Shown here: positions 1 to 8,524 of the stretch, piece by piece | How positions within the stretch are numbered: the stretch's first letter is position 1 | Layout of the letters: every line of letters starts with the position of its first letter | Source of the DNA: a bacterium OM1 bin76 | Lineage (GTDB): Bacteria; Actinomycetota; Acidimicrobiia; Spongiisociales; ZC4RG35 | NCBI GenBank assembly: GCA_002238785.1 | Contig: MPNA01000017.1 | Coordinates: 1 to 64,000, forward strand | Length of the DNA stretch: 64,000 bases | Direction of reading: 5' to 3' | The notes under the pieces: generated by a model | Databases searched by the model: none | Seen by the model: the letters and a program-made list of their open reading frames with translations, nothing else | What the model was told of the DNA's origin: nothing | Program-made: the position numbers and the translations under genes

Positions 1-131
1 TCCGCCGCGTGGAACTGACCACCAACAACCACCGGATCACGCTCACCACCCGACGCACCCCCCTACAAACCCGGGCACTCGCCGCTATCGGAGTCGACAC
101 CCGCACCTGGGACAAAGCCACCATCACCTAA
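1..131 (+). CDS. C-terminal end of a probable transposase (partial)
   Basis: An open frame enters from the left edge and stops at a TAA at 129-131. The last ~43 residues include TPLQTRALAAIGVDTRTW, which resembles the C-terminal tails of some DDE transposases, but no catalytic residue lies inside the window, so the family cannot be fixed. It abuts the remnant of another insertion sequence, which fits a mobile-element scrapyard. It could instead be the end of any unrelated protein. Confidence 0.35.
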   Translation, partial: RRVELTTNNHRITLTTRRTPLQTRALAAIGVDTRTWDKATIT

Positions 132-145
132 CCCCACAATCGGCC

Positions 146-500
146 TCAAACACCGAATGTAGTGGAAACACCCTCTTCGCGTATGCCCCCTGACCTGGTA
201 AAACACCAAACCACCCGCCAAACTCGGGTCCGGAACCCGAACGCCGTTCGTTTGATCCGCTTTATGAGGTTGTTCAAACCCTCGGTGGGCCCGTTCGTTA
301 CCGCGGAGTTGTTCCAATTGGTGATCTGGGTGGCCCAACGAGCGATAGTACGCCCGAGACGGTTCACCTCCCGCGGCAGTGACCGGTCTTGGAGATCCCC
401 CCGACAACTGGGTGGTGAACTCCGCAGCCAGTTGCGGACAGCCGACCTGGTAGATGTCCCGGACGCTCTCCTTGGCGTACCAGGCATCACGTACCTCTCC
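146..500 (-). pseudogene. ISL3-family transposase, C-terminal remnant, frameshifted
   Basis: Two minus-strand frames join into one ISL3-like C-terminus. The stretch from about 497 to 404 reads GEVRDAWYAKESVRDIY. From about 403 the adjacent frame continues DLQDRSLPREVNRLGRTIARW and then SNGPTE-like and NNLIKRIKRTAFGFR signatures (here TNGPTEGLNNLIKRIKR). The NGPTE and IKRxKRxAFGFR blocks are typical of ISL3 DDE transposases. The frameshift near 403 and the loss of everything upstream (the DUF262 gene begins at 515) make it a dead fragment. The sequence at about 130-165 may be the outer IS end. Confidence 0.75.
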
Positions 501-514
501 ACAGATGTTGGCGA

Positions 515-2620
515 TCATGCCTCGGTTGTTCCGTTGCCTATTTGCTTCTCGAAGGATTGGCGGATAAGCCCCATGATGTAGGGCAGATCCTCCAGCGTGC
601 GCAGGATGACCTCCACGTCGCCGTTGCCCCATCGGCCGATGTTCGTCACGTCTTTAGCGATTTCCCTGGGGTCGTGGAGTTCGTGAAAGCTCATGTTTAG
701 GGAGAGGCGCAGGCGGTTCTTTTGGGGCACAACATCCACGAAATTGGTCTCGGCTTTGAAGGCAACGTAGAGCTTGAGAACCTCCTCGGTCACGCAGGGG
801 TCAAGGTCCATCACCTCCTTGCGGAGCCTATCGAACAGTGGTCGCATCAGGCTGCCAGGACGAAGATGGGTGTGATGATCGAGAGTGTAAACGGGGGGTT
901 GGTCATCCTCTACTATGAAGGCATCCCATGCCTCTATGGAAATGGAGGGCTGAGCCCAGACTTGTAGTGCTTGCTTTGCGAGGCGAAGGGCGCGTTGCCG
1001 AATCGCGTCTTCATTCCACGTTTCCTGGGAGCCTAACCCTTGATTCAGCCGCAACGGGCTTTCCCTGAAACCGCCTGGCATGTCGCGTTTCTCGGCAAAG
1101 GTCCGGTCGCTGTATTCGGTGTTGTAACCCGTGAGTGTCAGGTTTCCGAGTGTATGTAACCAGGTTTTTTGTACTCGCTGCCACTCTGGTCCGAGCTCCT
1201 CTTTCCACTCGGCAGAGAGATTCTCGTTCTGTGGAAGTATGTGCTCAATGGTGTATTCATCCACCGGCACGAGCTCCTTCCGACCGTGATTCTCAAGGCG
1301 ACGAAGCCAGTAGCTACGCCGCGAAAAGTTGTAGAGATCACGCCTGAACAGTTCTTTAACAAATTCCCGGTCAGTTGGGAACCGTCGGTAAGACCCCATA
1401 CTCATAAAATGGGCCTTAATGCTCTCTATGTAAAGGCCCTTCCTCAGCGATCGACCAAAAGTAGCAAAAGTCTTGTTATGCGAATTGGTTGGAATAGCAC
1501 ATACCGCCCGGCGAAACAGATAGGCCTCAACCAACTGCACCGCTTGAATAAAGTCCTCCGTCGGGAGTTGTTCTTGGTCGTAGTCGCGATATAGCTCCAA
1601 GAGAAGTGGAAAAGTGACGTCCACCTTAAGCTGGCGGAGATACCGGAATGCTTCCGCTAAGTCCCTGTTTTGCTCTTTACCGAGGGCCATTGCGCAGTAG
1701 TAACCAGCGTAGGTATGGATATCGGCAACGATGACCTCCACGCCAGCCTCTACCACCTCGGGCGTTCGCGCGTGTCTTTTGAAGGCCTCGTAAACAGCCC
1801 GTATCTTTGGGATCTCACCGGTCTTAAGCGTCAAGTAGTGACGCATGAAACGATCGAAGTGCTTACCATAGGCCTCTTGTCCGAATGCGACCTCCATGGG
1901 ACGCCAGTGCTCCTTATAGAGTCGCTGCTGTTGATTGGTATCTAGACCCATCAGAATAAAGTTGCGGATCAAGTCAGCTTGACTGAGTTCGCGGCCCGTT
2001 GAGTTCATGCTCTCGAAGATCAGTTGGGGGTTGTCCTGGTCCCGATTCAAAGCGATATCCACGATCACGAGCTTCGCCATCCCTTTGCACAAGTGGGTCA
2101 GGTCGTCTCCAAGCCTGGCGACCTGGTTCTCAAAGAATGCAAAATTGTCAGCGATACGAATTGAGTGTTCCGTTGGCTGAGGTTTCTGCTGCAACAAGGC
2201 AAGCAGGCTCTGTTTGTCAGTTTGTGTGAGTATCAGCTTGAAGCCGCGCTCTCCTTCTTCCAGGGAATTGAGCAGGTAATAGTTACGAAGCTTCTTAGCC
2301 GAGAAACCCGCGACTGGTTCCTCGTCACCCAGGTGCCTGGCCAAAGCCTCAAGGATAAGCATCACCGTAGTTAGACGCTGTTGGCCATCAATGACTAGGA
2401 GCGAAGATTGGCTGGAGACCTGATAGAGCCCTCGTTCAATGTAAACAATCGAGCCTACGAAGTGGGCCGAGATGGCGTCGTTCTTTCCCGTTCGCACGAT
2501 GTCATCCCAAAGTTGTCGACACTCCCGCACCCTCCAGCTATAGGTTCGCTGGTAGATGGGAATGACAAACTGCGGCGACTTCTTAAGAAACTCCAGCAAC
2601 CTTGCTTCGGTGGCCTTCAC
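515..2620 (-). CDS. DUF262/DUF1524 (GmrSD-like) defence endonuclease
   Basis: This 701-residue protein has the architecture of GmrSD-type modification-dependent (type IV) restriction enzymes. The N-terminal DUF262 half carries IPIYQRTYSW (residues 20-29) and DGQQRLTT (78-85), the nucleotide-using ParB-like motif. A central DUF1524 HNH-type nuclease shows EHILPQ followed by LGNLTLTGYN. The last ~110 residues (FVDVVPQKNRLRL, WGNGDVEV) match the DUF5655 domain often found at this end. Start is a GTG at 2620, with GGAG about 10 bases upstream. GC content looks lower than in the housekeeping region, as expected for an acquired gene. It is a single-gene unit next to IS debris. Function by family: cleavage of modified phage DNA. 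Confidence 0.9.
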   Translation of the reverse strand: MKATEARLLEFLKKSPQFVIPIYQRTYSWRVRECRQLWDDIVRTGKNDAISAHFVGSIVYIERGLYQVSSQSSLLVIDGQQRLTTVMLILEALARHLGDEEPVAGFSAKKLRNYYLLNSLEEGERGFKLILTQTDKQSLLALLQQKPQPTEHSIRIADNFAFFENQVARLGDDLTHLCKGMAKLVIVDIALNRDQDNPQLIFESMNSTGRELSQADLIRNFILMGLDTNQQQRLYKEHWRPMEVAFGQEAYGKHFDRFMRHYLTLKTGEIPKIRAVYEAFKRHARTPEVVEAGVEVIVADIHTYAGYYCAMALGKEQNRDLAEAFRYLRQLKVDVTFPLLLELYRDYDQEQLPTEDFIQAVQLVEAYLFRRAVCAIPTNSHNKTFATFGRSLRKGLYIESIKAHFMSMGSYRRFPTDREFVKELFRRDLYNFSRRSYWLRRLENHGRKELVPVDEYTIEHILPQNENLSAEWKEELGPEWQRVQKTWLHTLGNLTLTGYNTEYSDRTFAEKRDMPGGFRESPLRLNQGLGSQETWNEDAIRQRALRLAKQALQVWAQPSISIEAWDAFIVEDDQPPVYTLDHHTHLRPGSLMRPLFDRLRKEVMDLDPCVTEEVLKLYVAFKAETNFVDVVPQKNRLRLSLNMSFHELHDPREIAKDVTNIGRWGNGDVEVILRTLEDLPYIMGLIRQSFEKQIGNGTTEA

Positions 2621-2862
2621 AATGCGCGGACTCCAAGAATCTCGGCGAGCAGACCCTGTGTCCCTGTCCGTGACCCCAGGATGCCAGATCGGACCTTCTC
2701 CGGGGTTCGCAATCGCTGCGGCTTGGAAAAGCAGCGGGCGAAACCATCTCGTAGCCGATCTTCACAGTGCTTAGCTAATGCCACGCGTCAGCAGCATAGA
2801 GCAAGACCCTCGCTTCGCAGGAATTCCATCAATGCCCCTCCCTCCTGCAACGGATCTGGTCC

Positions 2863-3036
2863 GTGTCGACACCAAGTCGATGTCCGGGTCGTACTCCTAC
2901 AACAGACTGGCCCGCCGTCGTGGAGGGGGTTGAGTGGCAAAACTCCTCGAATCAAGAGGAAACCCCATATGAGGACTTCGTGAAGGAACTTGACACCCCT
3001 CGCGGGGAGGGATTGGTGGATCGGATCCTGAAGTGA
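2863..3036 (+). CDS. small acidic ORF, possible gene remnant
   Basis: The ~535 bp between the DUF262 start and the hsdR stop contain no recognisable gene. The best candidate is this 57-codon plus-strand frame, opening with GTG and ending in an acidic, protein-like tail (EDFVKELDTPRGEGLVDRIL). The upstream part of the frame looks less coding. I do not recognise it. It may be the end of a gene that was otherwise deleted. Confidence 0.25.
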   Translation: MSTPSRCPGRTPTTDWPAVVEGVEWQNSSNQEETPYEDFVKELDTPRGEGLVDRILK

Positions 3037-3155
3037 AGCCGTGTCTAGCCTTTTACCTGCCACACCTCAGCCGGATCTCCCCCAGAGTTTCCAGCAGGGT
3101 CACCCATTCCCTAGTCAACGTGACGTTAGACGGGATAGATGGGACAGTGGATCCG

Positions 3156-6100
3156 TTAGGGGGTTTCGCGGTTCCAGCGGCGGGAGATTATGCGGGTGCG
3201 TTCTTTGGGGTCGGTTATGGAGATGGTGCTTACGGGGGTTCGGTGCCAGAAGGTTTCGGTTTTGGCTTTGTGGTCGTAGATGGGGTAGTCGGAGGGTTCT
3301 ATGTTGATGCGGGCTAGGTCGTCGCCGTTGGTTTTGTGGAATTCCCAGTTGATGAGGGTGAGGGCGGCGTCGCCTAGGCGGTGGCGGATTAGGTTTTGGA
3401 GGTGTTGGCCCCATAGGTCGCGGTCGCCTCTTTGGCCGCGTTTGGTGAAGGTGGCGTAGTCGTTTTCGAGGCCGTGGGTGGCGCCGGTGTCGGTCACTCC
3501 GATTAGGAGGGTGCCTCCGTACGGGGAGTTTGCGAAGCCGGCGATGGTTTTGATGGTGGCGTCTTCGATGGTTCGGGACTTCTGCTGTTGTTTGATGTCC
3601 CAGCGCAGTGTGGACTTGTACTCCAGGAATTGGGATTCGTGGTCAGGACCGAGGAGGTCTCCGATGGGGCAGGTTCGCTGGCGGGCAACCGTTGCTCGTT
3701 TCTGGACAGCGGCGGCGTAAAGGGCTGATACGTCGGCTTGGAGATCCTGGTCGTCGAGGTAAGCGAAGACGACGTCGGAGTTGCGGTCGAGGCGGGACAG
3801 GAGCGCCTTTTCGTAGCGGGCCGGGAACACATGGTCGCGGAAGGTGGCCAAGTCGTTGTTGACGGCCTGGTTTTGGATCTCTTCGTCGTTGACCATATCG
3901 AGAGCGGCGGCTTCAAAGACCAGGCGGTCTTCCTCGGTCCAGTCGGTTCCGAAGCGTTGGTTGAGGCGGGCGATGATCTCCGACAGGCGTTCCTCTTCGG
4001 GGTCGCCCATCGGCCCGGTACCGGAGTAGATGGTCTGCACTTCGCTCGTGTCGCCGGGGAGAGAGATAGAACCTTCGAACACTTTGTCGTGGCGGAGGTG
4101 GGTGAGTTCGACTTCGGCGCCCAGATCTATGCCGGCACCCGGATTCTGATCGCGTATCAGCTTGGCGAGGGCTCGGCAGTAGATGTAATCGCGTTCCAGA
4201 TCGACGTTGGCGAACGGCACGATCTGGGCCAGGAACCCGTACACGCGCACGAAACGGGTCAACGCGTCCCGGAAAGCAGCTTGTTCCTCTTCGTCGAGGG
4301 CCTGGAACCGTTCCACTCCAGGCTGGAGGGCGGCATGGATCTGGGCATTGTCTCCATCACCCAGCAGAAGACCGGCAGCGACCTGCATCTCTCCGGGCTC
4401 AAGGATGCCGAAGTCGTGCAGGGCATCGCGGGTGTCGAACAGCAGATTCGGATCGGTGGGAGGCGCCACGGTCCTGCCGTAGTACACAGCGAAGGCATCA
4501 CGTATGTCGTCGCTGTCATTTACGAAGTCCATCACGAACGTGCCGTCCTTGTCGGGATGGATCCGGTTCAGCCGCGACAGGGTCTGCACGGCTGCCAGGC
4601 CGGTGAGGGTCTTGTCGACATACATGGCCACCAACTTGGGCTGGTCGAAACCGGTTTGAAACTTCTCGGCCACCACCATGATCTGATACTGGTCGGTGTC
4701 GAACCGCGTGGCGGTCTCCGATTCGGGAAACCCGTTTGCCTTGGACTCAGTTAGGTCCTCCACCTCACCTGAGAACGCCACCAACACACCCAGGTCGTAG
4801 CCGTTGTTGTTGATGTGTTTACGCAGTGCCTCCCACATGCGCACCGCGTGTGGCCGCGACGAGCAGACCACCATGGCTTTGGCGTGTCCGGACATGCAGT
4901 GGGCGATCTTCGCACGGAAGTGCTCGATCACGATTTCGGCTTTCTGAGCCAGGTTTTCAGGATGCAGAACGACGAACCGCGCCAGTGCCCGGCGGGCCTT
5001 GTCGGTCTCGTATTGAGGGTCGTCCCGAATGGCTTTTTCTAGGTGGTAGTACTGGTGGTAGGTGACGTAGTTGGCCAGCACATCCTCGATGAATCCCTCC
5101 TCGATGGCCTGGCGCATCGGATACAGATGGAACGGATGGTGCTTGCCGTCCTCGCCCAACTCGCCGAACAACTCCAACGTCCGGCCCTTGGGGGTAGCTG
5201 TGAACGCGAAGAAGGACAGGTTGGGTTGCCGACCCCTCGCCACCACCTCCTCTGCCAGAAGTGTCGCCGCTTCGGTGGCGCTGATCAGAGAACCCGTGGC
5301 GGCCTGGAATTCGTCATCGTCCAAGACGGCGGAACCCAACAAGCGCCGGAGTTCCTTGGCAGCCTCACCGGTCTGCGACGAGTGAGCCTCATCGACGATC
5401 ACCGCATAGGTCCGCTCCGGCAGGGACTGTATCTTGTCAACGAGAAACGGGAACTTCTGCAGGGTGGTGACAATGATCCGAGCCTGCTCTCCCTCCAGCG
5501 CCTCCGCAAGCTGAGCCGACGACTTGTCGATCCGCTGCACCACGCCGATGGCGTGTTCGAACTGGCTTATGGTGTCCTGTAATTGGCGGTCAAGGATAAG
5601 CCGGTCGGTGATCACCACCACCTTGTCGAACACTTTCTGGTCATCGGCATCGTGCAACGACGAGAACCGATGAGAAAGCCACGCGATCGAGTTCGACTTG
5701 CCCGACCCCGCCGAGTGCTGCACCAGGTAGTTCTTTCCGGCGCCGGTCTTCTTGGCGTCGCTCTCCAGCCGACGCACCGCGTCCCACTGGTGGAATCTAG
5801 GGAAGATCACTTTCGGACGAGCCTTGGAACCCTTAGACGGCTTTTCGATGTGAATGAAGCGAGCCAGGATGTCCATCCACGCGTCCCGGGACCACACCCG
5901 CTCCCACAGATAAGCAGTACGGTGCCCGTTGGGATTTGGGGGATTGCCCGCCCCGAGATCGTGGCCCTGGTTGAATGGCAGGAAACGAGTCCGACCTCCA
6001 GCCAGATGAGTGGTCATCGCCACCGAGTTCGGATCGACCGCGAAATGCACCATCCCCACCCGGCTCAGCGTGCGATTCTTCGGGTCCCGGCGCTTGCGAT

Positions 6101-6635
6101 ACTGAGCTATCGCATGCTCGACGTTCTGGCCGGTCAGCGGGTTTTTCAACTCCGCTGTGGCCACCGGGATCCCGTTCACGAACAAGCCCACGTCAATGGT
6201 CCGGCTGCCCGACGGTTCGTATCGAAGCTGACGGGTGACCGACAACACGTTGGCCTCGTACCGTTCCATCAACTCGGGCGTCAATCCGTGAGCCGGTTTG
6301 AAGAACGCCAACCGGAAGGTCACGTTGCGATCCACCACTCCCCGCCGCAACACATCCACGGTCCCCCGCTTATCAAGCTGTGAAGCCACCCGCTGCACAA
6401 ACTTGGCTCGTGTCAGAACCGGATCCCCGCCATACCCAGAGTCGACCAGCCGATTCCACTCCTTTCGCTGGGTCGCCGTGATGAACTCAAGAAGGTCCAC
6501 GCTGTCCACGCCATGTGTCGGATCGAAGTCGGACTCGCCGCCGACATTGCCGATCTTGACCCGCCGGTACCCGCCGTGCTCGAGTAGCCACCCCGTAACG
6601 TGGGCTTCGAAAGCCAACTCGTTCGCCGGGTTCAT
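3156..6635 (-). CDS. hsdR: type I restriction enzyme R subunit with C-terminal AlbA_2-like domain
   Basis: This is the 1159-residue motor and nuclease subunit of a type I restriction-modification system. The PD-(D/E)xK nuclease is visible as D148...E162-L-K164. The SF2 translocase shows Walker A HSAGSGKSN (~307-315), DEAH (415-418), FTATPK and QTLSRLNRIHP. From about residue 1000 there is an added domain (FLEYKSTLRWD, TIAGFANSPYGGTLLIGV, GLENDY) of the AlbA_2/Schlafen-like type, not part of a standard HsdR. Its ATG overlaps the vapC stop (ATGA at 6632-6635), implying translational coupling. It is the last gene of the operon AAA-hsdM-hsdS-(vapBC)-hsdR. Confidence 0.93.
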   Translation of the reverse strand: MNPANELAFEAHVTGWLLEHGGYRRVKIGNVGGESDFDPTHGVDSVDLLEFITATQRKEWNRLVDSGYGGDPVLTRAKFVQRVASQLDKRGTVDVLRRGVVDRNVTFRLAFFKPAHGLTPELMERYEANVLSVTRQLRYEPSGSRTIDVGLFVNGIPVATAELKNPLTGQNVEHAIAQYRKRRDPKNRTLSRVGMVHFAVDPNSVAMTTHLAGGRTRFLPFNQGHDLGAGNPPNPNGHRTAYLWERVWSRDAWMDILARFIHIEKPSKGSKARPKVIFPRFHQWDAVRRLESDAKKTGAGKNYLVQHSAGSGKSNSIAWLSHRFSSLHDADDQKVFDKVVVITDRLILDRQLQDTISQFEHAIGVVQRIDKSSAQLAEALEGEQARIIVTTLQKFPFLVDKIQSLPERTYAVIVDEAHSSQTGEAAKELRRLLGSAVLDDDEFQAATGSLISATEAATLLAEEVVARGRQPNLSFFAFTATPKGRTLELFGELGEDGKHHPFHLYPMRQAIEEGFIEDVLANYVTYHQYYHLEKAIRDDPQYETDKARRALARFVVLHPENLAQKAEIVIEHFRAKIAHCMSGHAKAMVVCSSRPHAVRMWEALRKHINNNGYDLGVLVAFSGEVEDLTESKANGFPESETATRFDTDQYQIMVVAEKFQTGFDQPKLVAMYVDKTLTGLAAVQTLSRLNRIHPDKDGTFVMDFVNDSDDIRDAFAVYYGRTVAPPTDPNLLFDTRDALHDFGILEPGEMQVAAGLLLGDGDNAQIHAALQPGVERFQALDEEEQAAFRDALTRFVRVYGFLAQIVPFANVDLERDYIYCRALAKLIRDQNPGAGIDLGAEVELTHLRHDKVFEGSISLPGDTSEVQTIYSGTGPMGDPEEERLSEIIARLNQRFGTDWTEEDRLVFEAAALDMVNDEEIQNQAVNNDLATFRDHVFPARYEKALLSRLDRNSDVVFAYLDDQDLQADVSALYAAAVQKRATVARQRTCPIGDLLGPDHESQFLEYKSTLRWDIKQQQKSRTIEDATIKTIAGFANSPYGGTLLIGVTDTGATHGLENDYATFTKRGQRGDRDLWGQHLQNLIRHRLGDAALTLINWEFHKTNGDDLARINIEPSDYPIYDHKAKTETFWHRTPVSTISITDPKERTRIISRRWNRETP

Positions 6636-7066
6636 CTCGACGTTCCCGGCTCGGAAATGGAAGCAAGCCCCAGAGCTTGCGCCGCCGCAGCAAGTTGCCG
6701 ATCGCCGGTCACCACGACCACGTCATCAACGTCCAGGGATGCGGCTGCGGCGAGTTGGATGGCGTCATAGGCTCTCAGTGCCAACTCCTCGGCCAACTGG
6801 CCGGCCCTTTCCACCAAGTCCGCAGTGACCTCCACTTGATGCATCTGACGGTGGAGTGTTTCCAGACCTTCCACAGCTTCCCTCAACTGAGCCGGCGAGA
6901 TACGTTCCATCCGGCAAGCTCGCGCCAAGCCAGAACGAGCCTCAACATAGGAAACGCGGGCACTCGCCACCCATGATGCCCCCTGCCAAACGCGCTCCGC
7001 GAGTTTGGACAAAGGCTCATCAATGAGAAGGGGGATCATCGCCGAAGTATCGAAGTAGGCGATCAC
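6632..7066 (-). CDS. vapC: PIN-domain toxin VapC (copy 1)
   Basis: A 144-residue PIN-domain ribonuclease. Acidic positions typical of the family are visible: MIAYFDTSAMIPLL (first Asp), SYVEARSGLAR (Glu), LRAYDAIQLA and VVVTGDRQLA (two further Asp). It overlaps vapB by ATGA (7063-7066) upstream and hsdR by ATGA downstream, so toxin, antitoxin and restriction subunit are translationally chained. It is almost identical to the copy at 8521-8955. By family it cleaves RNA when unbound by VapB. The target cannot be read from sequence. Confidence 0.92.
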   Translation of the reverse strand: MIAYFDTSAMIPLLIDEPLSKLAERVWQGASWVASARVSYVEARSGLARACRMERISPAQLREAVEGLETLHRQMHQVEVTADLVERAGQLAEELALRAYDAIQLAAAASLDVDDVVVVTGDRQLAAAAQALGLASISEPGTSR

Positions 7067-7323
7067 CGCCGGTCTTCGAAAATCAGAGGGGAGACGGGCG
7101 CTGCGGGTCTGATCCGCCTGCCAGGCGAGGTACGTTCTCTGTCAAGTGGAGACGTAACCACCCCCTCGGCTATGAGTCGCTCCAGCAGGCCCGGTCGGTC
7201 GAGGGGCGCGATTCGGGCCACCGGCTTACCGTGGTCGGTCACAATCACCTCCTCACCCTCCCGTACCCTGCTGATGTAGCGGCTCAGATTGTCTCGCAGC
7301 ACCCTGATTCCGACTTCCGGCAT
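7063..7323 (-). CDS. vapB: Phd/YefM-type antitoxin VapB (copy 1)
   Basis: 86 residues beginning MPEVGIRVLRDNLSRYISRV, with EEVIVTDHGKPVARI, the classic Phd/YefM N-terminal DNA-binding fold. The C-terminal half is basic and proline-rich and ends LIFEDRR, presumably the toxin-binding tail. It starts at the ATG at 7323, directly after the conserved repeat leader, and its stop overlaps vapC. It probably represses its own operon, and through it could influence hsdR. Near-identical copy at 8952-9212. Confidence 0.9.
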   Translation of the reverse strand: MPEVGIRVLRDNLSRYISRVREGEEVIVTDHGKPVARIAPLDRPGLLERLIAEGVVTSPLDRERTSPGRRIRPAAPVSPLIFEDRR

Positions 7324-7455
7324 CTCATCGTTTCCTATGACTATGTGGCCAGATTAGTGGGGCCCATTATAGCCATAGCACCCTCATCAGGCAACCCATC
7401 AACCTGAAGCCCTTAACGGGTCCACCAACCGTGCATTCGGTATACTCCACGGGAC

Positions 7456-7643
7456 GTGAAGAGGCGTGACCTGGTCAAGTACCTTCGAGAAATCGCTAAA
7501 TCAGCCGATACCGAGTTCATCTTTCTACGGGAAGGTAAACATGGAGTCTAGGTGGCGAGAGGGTATACATCCCACGCCACCGTGACATCAGTGAAGGTGT
7601 AGCCGCCAGCATAATCAAGAGGGCAAGGAAGAGTCTACGATAA
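7456..7643 (+). pseudogene. HicA toxin, frameshifted
   Basis: A GTG at 7456 opens a frame reading KRRDLVKYLREI...FIFLREGKHGV, the start of a HicA mRNA interferase including the GxH region. It then hits a TAG. The adjacent frame resumes as VYIPRHRDISEGVAASIIKRA and ends at TAA 7641-7643, the standard HicA C-terminus. One single-base indel near 7550 explains both halves. A TATACT -10-like box lies at 7441-7446. The toxin is presumably inactive while the antitoxin gene downstream remains open. Confidence 0.8.
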
Positions 7644-7657
7644 CATCTGCAGTCACA

Positions 7658-7870
7658 TTGACAGCTCACGAAGTCGAAACTAATCGGGAAGGCGACTGGT
7701 GGGTGGTCAGGGTACCCGGCTTAGACGCCAACTACACCCAAGCCAGGACACTTGAGGAAGTAGAGGAGATGGCAAGGGATCTTATTGCCCTGACACTGGA
7801 CATCGACGAAACCGAAGTAGGCGAGATCGTAATCACGAAACGTGACTCGCGCTCACAACAAGCATCTTGA
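7658..7870 (+). CDS. HicB-like antitoxin
   Basis: This 70-residue protein has the partial RNase H-like HicB fold: WWVVRVPGLDANYTQARTLEE, then EMARDLIALTLDI. It follows the broken hicA by 14 bp. The first available start is TTG at 7658; the matching frame continues upstream without a good start, so the N-terminus is uncertain. The usual C-terminal DNA-binding domain is short or absent. With its partner frameshifted it may be an orphan antitoxin. The pair is transcribed against the restriction operon in which it sits. Confidence 0.75.
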   Translation: MTAHEVETNREGDWWVVRVPGLDANYTQARTLEEVEEMARDLIALTLDIDETEVGEIVITKRDSRSQQAS

Positions 7871-7925
7871 TCCGCTCTGCCGCGAACCAGTCCGAGATCA
7901 TTCTTGCCATTGAACATGGGAACCA

Positions 7926-8408
7926 TCATGAAACCATGTGGGTTGGGGCGAGTTGCCCTGTTACGGCTCCGGTGATTAGAGCTTGACGGCGTTCCCCAAG
8001 GAGTTTGACAATGCGACGTGTCCCATCTATCGCCGTGTCGATACGACTCGCTTCGGAATCCAGATAGTCAGCAACTCTCCTCTGTTTGTCTAATGGAAGA
8101 TAGGTCATAGGAATAGACCGAACTCGCTCAGCAGAGATGCGGTAGATATTGGCTCCGGTAGCCACATTGGCGAACAGACCATCTGCATGAGCATACCGGC
8201 ACCACCAGGAGAGGAATCGGTAATCTGTCGAGGCTCTCACTCGGAGTCGTAGAAGGGTGTTCTGATAACAAACCGGCCCTGTGATTTCACCATTCCAAAC
8301 AGCCGAAGCCCCGACGGCCGATAAGCTTCCTGAACCTTCAGATTCCAATGAGTCCTCCACCAGTTGGGGGTTGTTATCACAACTCCGTATGAAAACGGAG
8401 ACAACACC
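7926..8408 (-). pseudogene. hsdS C-terminal fragment with a different recognition domain
   Basis: The frame is open from a stop at 8409-8411 down to 7926. It encodes the last ~150 residues of a type I specificity subunit: part of a target recognition domain (SGSLSAVGASAVWNGEITG, YQNTLLRLRV), then the conserved helical spacer YLPLDKQRRVADYLDSEASR and the tail GERRQALITGAVTGQL. The recognition-domain sequence is not the same as either domain of the full hsdS at 9566-10699. It begins exactly where the duplicated hsdR head ends, so it is one side of a rearrangement junction and lacks a start of its own. Confidence 0.85.
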
Positions 8409-8446
8409 TCAACTGGTGGATTTCCTCTACCCGCGCGGCCTCTTAT

Positions 8447-8524
8447 TACCCGCCGGTACCCACCGTGCTTGAGTAGCCACCCCGTAACGTGGGCCTCGAA
8501 AGCCAACTCGTTTGCCGGGTTCAT
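8447..8524 (-). pseudogene. hsdR 5' fragment (26 codons)
   Basis: The first 26 codons (MNPANELAFEAHVTGWLLKH and GGYRRV) are nearly identical to the start of the intact hsdR at 6635, including the ATGA overlap with the upstream vapC. At codon 26 homology stops and the sequence passes into the hsdS fragment in another frame. The 95-residue chimeric frame (8237-8524) is not expected to be functional. Confidence 0.85.

Larger units (their letters stand above)
6559..7379. repeat. direct repeat copy A (vapBC plus first 26 hsdR codons)
   Basis: About 820 bp here match 8448-9265 in the same orientation with only scattered substitutions and a 3-bp length difference. The repeat starts inside hsdR at codon ~26 and ends just upstream of vapB at the shared ATTATAGCCATAG. 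It therefore spans the beginning of hsdR, all of vapC and vapB, and the vapB leader. Recombination between the copies would remove the intervening hicAB and hsdS fragment. Confidence 0.95.

Noticed and set aside
7550-7552. TAG in hicA as a recoded amber codon
   Set aside because: The downstream HicA C-terminus is in a different frame, so an indel rather than recoding explains the break.
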